Below are positions 5,776 through 10,734 of a DNA stretch of 10,734 nucleotides, in pieces. Origin of the DNA: UBA4664 sp038244585. GTDB lineage: Bacteria; Patescibacteriota; Saccharimonadia; UBA4664. The notes under the pieces are model-generated. The model had not been told where the DNA came from. It did no database searches and was given only the letters and a program-made list of their open reading frames with translations. The stretch is from NCBI GenBank assembly GCA_038244585.1, contig JBBRTI010000024.1, forward strand, positions 1 through 10,734, written 5' to 3'. A program made the translations under genes and the position numbers. Every line of letters starts with the position of its first letter. The first letter of the stretch is position 1.

Positions 5776-6730
5776 GCTTGGGGCTCTCTGTAACCGATTC
5801 GATGATGTAGAGGGGCCGATTCTGCGCCTCGGTGTAGATACGGCCGATATAGCTCCCCAGCACGCCCAGCACTACCAGCTGGACGCCGCCCATGAACAAG
5901 ATAGCGATGGTGGTGAAAGTCCAGCCGGGGACGGCTACTTCCGGGGTGAAGAACTTGACCGATAAGGCGTAGATGATGCCGACGAAGCTCAGCAGGGACA
6001 CCAGGTAACCCAGCAGGCTGATCATTTTTAGCGGCATAGTCGAAAAACTGAAGATGCCGTCGGCAGCGAACTTGAGCATTTTGCTTAAGGGATAGCCGGT
6101 GGTGCCGGCGTGGCGGGCGTCACGGTCGAACAGGACGGCAGTTTGTTTGAAGCCGGCGTAGCCGATCATGCCCCGCAGGAAGCGATTGTGTTCGCGGAAC
6201 TTATTGATGGCGGTGACGACTTTGCGGTCCAGCAGGCGGAAATCACCGGTGTTGGCGGGGATGTCGATGTCGGTGAGGCGGCGCAGGACGATGTAGAACC
6301 ATTTGGCCGACAGCTGCTTGAAGTAGCCGTCCTGGCGGGTGCGGCGCTGGGCGTAGACGACGTCGTAGCCGGCTTCCCACTGCTTTAGCAGCTCCAGGCT
6401 GACGCGCGGCGGGTCCTGCAGGTCGCTGTCCATAATAATGACGGCCTCGCCGGTGGCCAGGTCCAGACCCGCGGTGACGGCCACCTGGTGCCCGAAGTTG
6501 CGCGATAGGTTGATTATGCGGAGTCTGTTATCGGTTTCTTGCAGGGCCAGGAGCTGCTTATACGAGTCGTCCTTACTGCCGTCGTTGATGAAGATTAATT
6601 CGAACTCATAGCGCGGCGCTTCAATCAGGGTCTGGTACAGGGAGTCATATAATCGCGCGATATTACCCGACTCGTTATAAATCGGAAAAACGTATGACAC
6701 GATTTTTGTAGTGTCGGTTGGGCTTGGCAC
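5756..6730 (-). CDS. Family 2 glycosyltransferase, DPM1/GtrB-like, with two C-terminal membrane spans
   Basis: This 324-residue enzyme probably moves a sugar from a nucleotide donor to polyprenyl phosphate at the inner face of the membrane. With the chosen start, the chain enters the GT2 fold at SYVFPIYNE, then shows NDGSKDD (49-55, D50), the metal-binding DSD in MDSDLQDPP (101-103) and NLSRNFGHQ before it. Hydrophobic spans near residues 237-257 and 271-295 match GtrB/ArnC-type proteins. I chose the GTG at 6730-6728 because GAGGAA (6742-6737) lies six bases upstream and an extended -10 box precedes it. The open frame continues to a TTG at 6862, but that extension runs through operator-like palindromes and adds 44 non-conserved residues. 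It overlaps the following GT-C gene by 20 bases. The acceptor and sugar are inferred from family only. Confidence 0.9.
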   Translation of the reverse strand: MPSPTDTTKIVSYVFPIYNESGNIARLYDSLYQTLIEAPRYEFELIFINDGSKDDSYKQLLALQETDNRLRIINLSRNFGHQVAVTAGLDLATGEAVIIMDSDLQDPPRVSLELLKQWEAGYDVVYAQRRTRQDGYFKQLSAKWFYIVLRRLTDIDIPANTGDFRLLDRKVVTAINKFREHNRFLRGMIGYAGFKQTAVLFDRDARHAGTTGYPLSKMLKFAADGIFSFSTMPLKMISLLGYLVSLLSFVGIIYALSVKFFTPEVAVPGWTFTTIAILFMGGVQLVVLGVLGSYIGRIYTEAQNRPLYIIESVTESPKRADGQA

Positions 6731-6757
6731 GGCGGGTTCCTCGGTTTTCTTCTCTGT

Positions 6758-6766
6758 ATCATAGCA
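6758..6766 (-). promoter_or_regulatory. Extended -10 promoter of the glycosyltransferase pair
   Basis: Minus-strand TGCTATGAT (6766-6758) is an extended -10 element: TG, one base, then TATGAT. Transcription would start near 6751 and leave a leader of about 20 bases that carries the GAGGAA ribosome binding site. No good -35 is seen, as is common for extended -10 promoters. Confidence 0.6.
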
Positions 6767-6811
6767 AATTTGAGCTTCCGAGCCTGCCGGGCGGCGCAAT
6801 TTTTTTAGCGT

Positions 6812-6830
6812 ATTTCTATAATATAGAAAT
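6812..6830. promoter_or_regulatory. 19-bp palindrome, proximal operator candidate
   Basis: ATTTCTATAATATAGAAAT is a perfect palindrome of two 9-base arms around one central base. Its centre (6821) is about 70 bases upstream of the predicted start of the glycosyltransferase transcript. Its twin lies 50 bases further upstream. Perfect symmetry and exact duplication suggest a homodimeric DNA-binding regulator. The regulator is not encoded in this window. Confidence 0.72.
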
Positions 6831-6861
6831 GTAGAAAAATTTGAGGGGGAAAATTCGGCCA

Positions 6862-6880
6862 ATTTCTATATTATAGAAAT
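6862..6880. promoter_or_regulatory. 19-bp palindrome, distal operator candidate
   Basis: ATTTCTATATTATAGAAAT repeats the proximal palindrome exactly except for the central base. It starts three bases past the acyltransferase stop codon. It also contains a TATAAT on the minus strand (6875-6870), so a promoter inside the operator is possible, but no matching -35 is evident. Confidence 0.72.
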
Positions 6881-6883
6881 GTC

Positions 6884-8134
6884 TTAAAAAGGTCGTGGGC
6901 TGGCCGGACTAGCTGACCGCGTCGCCGGTGCGGAAGCTTGGGTTCGTGCCCGAGCAGAGGGCCGCCAAGTACGTTTAGCCAGCCTTCGATATAAGCTCCC
7001 CGACAGACGAACAGCTGGGATATCGACATAACGGGTAACAAGTTCGGACACTACGAAAATTACCATCAGCGAAATCATAAAACTTAGGCTGACGGCGCCA
7101 GGATAACCGATATGGGGTGATAATTTGACCAACAGGAAGCTGCCGAGTGAGGCGATGACCGATAGATGGACCAGGTAGAGCGCGAACGAGATGCGTCCGA
7201 GGTACTGGAGAGGCCCCAGCATGAGCCAGGCTTTGAGGGCGGGCGTCAGGACGACGGCGGCCATGACCAGCGCGGCGCCGATGATGTGGAACAGGATGGT
7301 GGCCGGCTCCGGCGCCAGCAGCCCGCCGGTGAGGCGGCCAATCATGGCTGAGGCCGGTCCGGGGATTGGCAGCGCGCCCAGCAGAAGGCCGGCTACCAGG
7401 GCCGTGATGCCATACGCAGGATGGCCGATGCGACGCTGGTGTTTTGACTGGTGGGTGACGAAGTCGCAGAGCGCGACTCCCAGCACAAAGGCTAGGTAGT
7501 AGGTTTGCCACAATAGGAGGCCAAGAAGGACATAGACGATCCAGCGCCGTTTGAGCTTGCCCAGCACCAGTAGCATGGCGAAGACCAGAAACGAGCCCAG
7601 AAACTCAATTTTCATGGTCCAGAGGGCGTTGTTGTAGGTCATGGTGTTGTTGCCGGTTATAAAGGCGTCGTAAACGCCGAGCCGCAGGGCGTCCCACAGG
7701 TGGGCCGGGCCGAGCCAGGACAGGGCCAGCCAACCAGACGAGCCGGTGATGGCCGCGGCGGGGAGGTTGTAGTAGAGGCCGCCAGCCAGCAGCAGGTAGG
7801 ATATCAGCACCGAGACCAGGACGGTGGGCATGAGGCGGAAATAGCGCCGGAAGGCCCCGGAGATGACAATCTCGCGGCGTCCCGTGATGAAGAACTTATA
7901 GCTTAAGACGTACCCGCTGATGAGGAAAAACAGGGTGACGGCGAAATTGCCGGCCACCAGCAGGTAGAGCGGCGTATGGTAGACAACGGCTTCAGCTCGA
8001 TAGTGCATCGCCGTCGCGCCGCCAAAAACCATGGCCGGAAAGACGGCTAAGGAAAAGTGATGGATGACCACAACCAAAGCGGCCAGTCCGCGCAGGCCGT
8101 CCATGTAGGGTAGTTTTTCGCCCGAATTTTCCAT
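6884..8134 (-). CDS. Acyltransferase 3 family membrane protein
   Basis: This is a 416-residue polytopic membrane enzyme of the OafA/acyltransferase-3 type, which transfers acetyl or other acyl groups to surface sugars. Family marks in order are MDGLRGLAAL (11-20), the catalytic-type His pair at 25-26, FFLISGYVLSYKF (69-81), RRYFRLMP (96-103), LWTMKIEF (171-178) and, near the end, the GRISFALYLVH span (313-323). About ten hydrophobic segments are visible. The last 30 or so residues form a basic tail rich in Ser, Ala, Pro and Arg, presumably cytoplasmic. The ATG is 11 bases after the upstream peptidase-like gene stop, with a G-rich but weak ribosome binding site, so both are probably on one mRNA. 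Modification of the rhamnose-containing glycan is an inference from location. Confidence 0.93.
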   Translation of the reverse strand: MENSGEKLPYMDGLRGLAALVVVIHHFSLAVFPAMVFGGATAMHYRAEAVVYHTPLYLLVAGNFAVTLFFLISGYVLSYKFFITGRREIVISGAFRRYFRLMPTVLVSVLISYLLLAGGLYYNLPAAAITGSSGWLALSWLGPAHLWDALRLGVYDAFITGNNTMTYNNALWTMKIEFLGSFLVFAMLLVLGKLKRRWIVYVLLGLLLWQTYYLAFVLGVALCDFVTHQSKHQRRIGHPAYGITALVAGLLLGALPIPGPASAMIGRLTGGLLAPEPATILFHIIGAALVMAAVVLTPALKAWLMLGPLQYLGRISFALYLVHLSVIASLGSFLLVKLSPHIGYPGAVSLSFMISLMVIFVVSELVTRYVDIPAVRLSGSLYRRLAKRTWRPSARARTQASAPATRSASPASPRPF

Positions 8135-8145
8135 ACCCCGTCCCC

Positions 8146-9981
8146 CTAGTAGACCACTACACCCATGTTACTGATGCTGCCCAGAGTGTTGATGTTAGCC
8201 ATTAGCTCCCCGGTGCTCCAATAGAATGCCTTGCCGCCCCACGAGTCGTTGATATAGAAGCCGGATGGGGCGTCAGCGCTGCCGACGACGCCGACTACCA
8301 CACGGGCATGGGAATTTATCCAGGTTTGTACGACGCCGCCCCCAGGGGTGTTCCAGGAGTCAGCTTTGGTGGGGTAGCTGTGGCCCCAGAAGATGACGGG
8401 GTTGCCCTCGTGGATGCGGGCGGAGATGTACTGGGCACTCAGGCCGTGGATGGCTGTGGCGCTGTGGCCGTAGGTCCGGGCGGCCTTGGCGATGGGATCG
8501 GCGTGGACGCCGTAGGCGGTGGAGCCCTGCAGGCCGTTGAGGGCACCGACGAACATGACGTTGGGGTCGTCCCAAGTATTGGTGGCGGTGTCGCGATTGC
8601 GGGGGCTAAAGCCCACCCGGTTGACGATATCGACCTCGTCGGTCGTGATGCCGCGGAAGGCCAAAACCATTCTGAGGGCTGTCAGTTCGCATGAGCTGGC
8701 GTACGGCTGCTTGTACAGCGGGACATTGAGTTTGATGGTTTGCAGGGCCGTGACGAACGACCCGCCGAGGCCGCGCGCACTCGGCAGCCCCCACACCGGC
8801 ACGACGCCCGGTGAGACGCCGTAGTTGTAGTCGGTCTGGAAGCTCAAGCCGGCGGGGGAATAAGTCATGGTGTTGCCCGACCAAGAGAAAGTGCCGGGAG
8901 AGGCCGGGCTGATGGAGAAGCGCGCCTGCGCCGAGGCGTGGTCGACGGCCTGGTCGAAGGCGATGCGGATCGGCACGGTCAAACCGTTGCCGCCGCCGCC
9001 CGGGCTGGCTGTGGCGCTGACCGGGCCGTTGGTGGCGAAGGTGAAGTCGCGGTCGGCTTCCAGGACGCCGCCGGCCTTGGTTCTGAGTCCGGCTTTAACC
9101 TTGTAGGCGTGGGTCTCGCCCGGCTTGATGGCGTCAGGCGTGAATTTGAGAGTCCGGTCGTCGGCCCACACGCTCTTGCCCGCTAGATCGAAAGTGAACT
9201 TCGAGGTATCCGGCTCAATGGGCTGGTCGAAGTTGATGTCGACGGTTTGGCCGGGCGCGAACAGGCCGCCGGTCCTAGCCGAGACGATGCCGGGCTCCGT
9301 CACCACCCGGAAACTAGTGCTCGTCATCTTGCGCATGGCCGGGTCGGTAATGTGGACGTCCTCCAGGGTGAAGACATAGGTTGCGCCCTGCTTGAGGGCC
9401 TCGACTGGCATCCAAATATACTGTTTATCGTTATTTGAAACGAGCTTCAGCGGCACCGCGGGACTTAGCGATGGGCGCAGGGTCCGCACGCCGTCGTTGG
9501 CAGAGCTGAGCGTGACCTTAAATTGCGTCTTGGTCGGCACGCCCGTGGCGCCGTCGTGCGGGGAGACACTGGAGATTTGCGCCGGCTGCTGGGTCTTGAA
9601 GGTCTGCTTGACCTCGGGAAGCGCCGCGCCGACCAGCACGCGCTTCATGCCGGTTATCCGCAGCTGGTATTTCTGGGTCGGCTGGAAGCGTCCGGACGGG
9701 GTGAACGAGATGGAGGTTACGCCCAACAGCGTGCGCTGCTCGTGCCAGGTTCCGGCGACCTTCGGTTCAAGAGAGGCTTTAAAGCCCGGTGCGATATCCT
9801 GGCTGAAGTCGACGCTCAGCGGTCCCGCCACGCGCACCGACTGCTGGCTGGCGACGACTACAGTCAGCCGCTCCTGCGTCCGCAGATAAGCCACGGCCGT
9901 ACCGGCTACCAGGCCGGCAACGGCCAATAATGCCACAATCAGCGGCCAGTGCGCCGGCAGCCGTCGGACAAGTTTGGACAT
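8146..9981 (-). CDS. Membrane-anchored Ig-like repeat protein with C39-like cysteine peptidase domain
   Basis: This 611-residue protein is probably held in the membrane by a single N-terminal span (about residues 11-33) with the rest outside. Four weakly similar beta-rich segments follow at about 40-130, 134-228, 230-316 and 320-412. Repeated patterns such as FTPSGRFQPTQKYQL, DINFDQPIEP and IAFDQAVD are typical of SbsA/Big_5 Ig-like domains. From about 415 to the end is a papain-like domain of the Peptidase_C39_2 kind: candidate Gln425, nucleophile Cys431 (YASSCELTALRMVL), His558 (NSHARVVVGV) and Asp579 (YINDSWGG). All catalytic positions appear intact. I chose the ATG at 9981 over an upstream TTG because it starts just before the basic and hydrophobic anchor. 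The substrate is unknown. It is likely co-transcribed with the acyltransferase. Confidence 0.86.
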   Translation of the reverse strand: MSKLVRRLPAHWPLIVALLAVAGLVAGTAVAYLRTQERLTVVVASQQSVRVAGPLSVDFSQDIAPGFKASLEPKVAGTWHEQRTLLGVTSISFTPSGRFQPTQKYQLRITGMKRVLVGAALPEVKQTFKTQQPAQISSVSPHDGATGVPTKTQFKVTLSSANDGVRTLRPSLSPAVPLKLVSNNDKQYIWMPVEALKQGATYVFTLEDVHITDPAMRKMTSTSFRVVTEPGIVSARTGGLFAPGQTVDINFDQPIEPDTSKFTFDLAGKSVWADDRTLKFTPDAIKPGETHAYKVKAGLRTKAGGVLEADRDFTFATNGPVSATASPGGGGNGLTVPIRIAFDQAVDHASAQARFSISPASPGTFSWSGNTMTYSPAGLSFQTDYNYGVSPGVVPVWGLPSARGLGGSFVTALQTIKLNVPLYKQPYASSCELTALRMVLAFRGITTDEVDIVNRVGFSPRNRDTATNTWDDPNVMFVGALNGLQGSTAYGVHADPIAKAARTYGHSATAIHGLSAQYISARIHEGNPVIFWGHSYPTKADSWNTPGGGVVQTWINSHARVVVGVVGSADAPSGFYINDSWGGKAFYWSTGELMANINTLGSISNMGVVVY

Positions 9982-10010
9982 TTGAACTTTGACTCCCAGG
10001 ACAACCCCCA

Positions 10011-10031
10011 AATAAAGCTTCCGCTTTTATT
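10011..10031 (-). promoter_or_regulatory. Hairpin at the predicted 5' end of the peptidase-like mRNA
   Basis: AATAAAGC (10011-10018) pairs with 10023-10031 with one bulged base. On the minus strand the loop is GGAA, a GNRA tetraloop. The transcription start predicted from the -10 box is about 10031, so the mRNA would open with this stem. Confidence 0.45.
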
Positions 10032-10037
10032 AAACTC

Positions 10038-10043
10038 ATTATA
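10038..10043 (-). promoter_or_regulatory. -10 element for the peptidase-acyltransferase transcript
   Basis: A perfect TATAAT on the minus strand (10043-10038) lies 56 bases before the peptidase-like ATG. The upstream -35 position is GC-rich and does not match the consensus, so an activator or another element may assist. Confidence 0.55.
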
Positions 10044-10102
10044 CAGCATCCCGGCGGCATCGGGGCGGCGTTGAAAAAGCCTAAGTATCTTATCTTATCT
10101 GA

Positions 10103-10108
10103 TATAAT
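10103..10108 (+). promoter_or_regulatory. -10 element of the nucleotidyltransferase gene
   Basis: A perfect TATAAT on the plus strand lies 25 bases before the ATG at 10134 and gives a short leader carrying AAGGA. Just upstream is a threefold TATCT repeat (10086-10100). No clear -35 is seen at the usual distance. Confidence 0.55.
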
Positions 10109-10133
10109 TGTTGTCATAGCAAGGAATACCCCA

Positions 10134-10646
10134 ATGCATGTACAGGACTTTGGCGCGAAGATAGTTACCTTTGAAGAATTGGACGCGCTGCGCTCTCATC
10201 TCGGCACGATTGTGGCGACAAGCGGCGGTTTCGACCCGATCCATCCGGGCCACATCAGCTGCATCTTAGAGAGCAAGCAGTACGGCGATACGTTGGTAGT
10301 GATCGTCAACGGCGACGGCTTTTTGACCGCTAAAAAGGGCAAGCCGTTCCAGGACCTGGCGACGCGCATGCTTATCGTCAGCGCTTTGCGTGAGGTCGAC
10401 TACGTCGTGCCGTTTGATATCGAGAACGACCAGACCGTGACCGTCGCGCTTGAAAAGATCAAACCTCACGTTTTCACCAAGGGTGGGGACCGGGTGGACA
10501 AAGACAGCATCCCGGCCCGGGAATGGGACGTCTGCGAGCGCAATAACATCAGGATCATCGGCGGCGTCGGCCTGGATAAGTTCTGGTCGTCGAGCGATTT
10601 CTTGAAGGATTGGGAAGACCACGCTAGGCAGCGTGACGCCAGCTAA
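10134..10646 (+). CDS. Cytidylyltransferase-fold nucleotidyltransferase, HldE C-domain/TagD-like
   Basis: This is the only plus-strand protein gene, 170 residues. The signature GGFDPIHPGH (31-40) contains the HxGH nucleotide-binding motif. VIVNGDGFL (57-64), ALREVDYVVPF (84-94) and FTKGGDR (114-120) follow, the order seen in the heptose-1-phosphate adenylyltransferase domain of HldE/RfaE and in glycerol-3-phosphate cytidylyltransferases. It should activate a sugar or polyol phosphate with ATP or CTP. Which one cannot be decided. I chose the ATG at 10134 because AAGGA lies eight bases upstream and a TATAAT sits before it. An in-frame TTG at 10071 lies upstream of that promoter. A nucleotide-activated product would fit the glycan theme. 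Its stop codon overlaps the stop of a convergent gene. Confidence 0.88.
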   Translation: MHVQDFGAKIVTFEELDALRSHLGTIVATSGGFDPIHPGHISCILESKQYGDTLVVIVNGDGFLTAKKGKPFQDLATRMLIVSALREVDYVVPFDIENDQTVTVALEKIKPHVFTKGGDRVDKDSIPAREWDVCERNNIRIIGGVGLDKFWSSSDFLKDWEDHARQRDAS

Positions 10647-10734
10647 GCGGAGTAGCCGCGGGTGGGCTCCTGGCGCATCGCCTCGGTCTCGTCCGGACGT
10701 TTGTAATCGTCTTCCAGGCGCAAAGTGGTGCCCA
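10643..10734 (-). CDS. C-terminal tail of an unidentified protein, cut by the window
   Basis: Reading the minus strand from the right edge gives 29 complete codons and then TAG (10645-10643). The peptide ends ...DETEAMRQEPTRGYSA and is hydrophilic. Third codon positions are almost all G or C, as in the neighbouring real genes, so it is probably coding. The stop overlaps the TAA of the convergent nucleotidyltransferase. Too little is visible to name the protein. Confidence 0.6.
   Translation of the reverse strand, partial: GTTLRLEDDYKRPDETEAMRQEPTRGYSA

Noticed and set aside
6800..6806. Run of seven T on the plus strand as a possible terminator
   Set aside because: The bases before it do not form a convincing stem and no plus-strand gene ends there.
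6731..6862. N-terminal extension of the GT2 glycosyltransferase to a TTG at 6862
   Set aside because: The extension crosses a palindrome and the extended -10 box and adds residues outside the GT2 fold. The GTG at 6730 has a GAGGAA site at good spacing.
1..10734. CRISPR array, tRNA, rRNA or transposase
   Set aside because: No regularly spaced repeats, cloverleaf, ribosomal RNA segment or transposase-like protein was found in reading either strand.

Overview
This is a cell-envelope glycan locus, read almost entirely from the minus strand. It comes from a bacterium with fairly GC-rich, compact coding and the standard genetic code (TAA, TAG and TGA all act as stops). The fused RmlC-RmlD enzyme, the RmlB variant with an 'AAESHNDNS' signature, the short genes packed with individual promoters, and several starts with no room for a Shine-Dalgarno sequence suggest a Patescibacteria/Saccharibacteria-type genome. 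No marker gene is present, so that placement is inference.

Layout in the direction of minus-strand transcription (right to left). At 10643-10734 is the C-terminal tail of an unidentified gene. It is convergent with a plus-strand HldE/TagD-type nucleotidyltransferase (10134-10646), and the two stop codons overlap. A divergent promoter region (10012-10133) then drives a membrane-anchored protein with Ig-like repeats and a C39-like cysteine peptidase domain (8146-9981). This is followed 11 bases later by an acyltransferase-3 membrane enzyme (6884-8134). A 153-base gap holds two identical 19-bp palindromes and an extended -10 promoter. It precedes an overlapping pair: a polyprenyl-phosphate-type family 2 glycosyltransferase (5756-6730) and a multi-spanning PIG-V-like GT-C glycosyltransferase (4600-5775). 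Next comes an AT-richer islet: a DUF3800 gene (3961-4587) and, converging on it from the plus strand, a candidate structured small RNA (about 3889-3962). Last are the dTDP-L-rhamnose genes: rmlB (2804-3799), a 92-residue membrane protein (2416-2694), an rmlC-rmlD fusion (851-2260) and rmlA (1-785, cut by the window edge).

Together rmlA, rmlB and rmlCD would convert glucose-1-phosphate to dTDP-L-rhamnose. The GT2/GT-C pair looks like a lipid-linked sugar donor synthase plus a membrane transferase, and the acyltransferase could decorate the resulting surface glycan. The rml genes appear to be separate transcription units, with intrinsic terminators after the small membrane gene and after rmlCD.

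The observations most worth following are the candidate RNA and its promoter, which overlaps a candidate rmlB promoter; the twin palindromes; and the recurring -10 boxes placed 6-7 bases before start codons, which point to leaderless mRNAs. No intergenic stretch exceeds about 160 bases.
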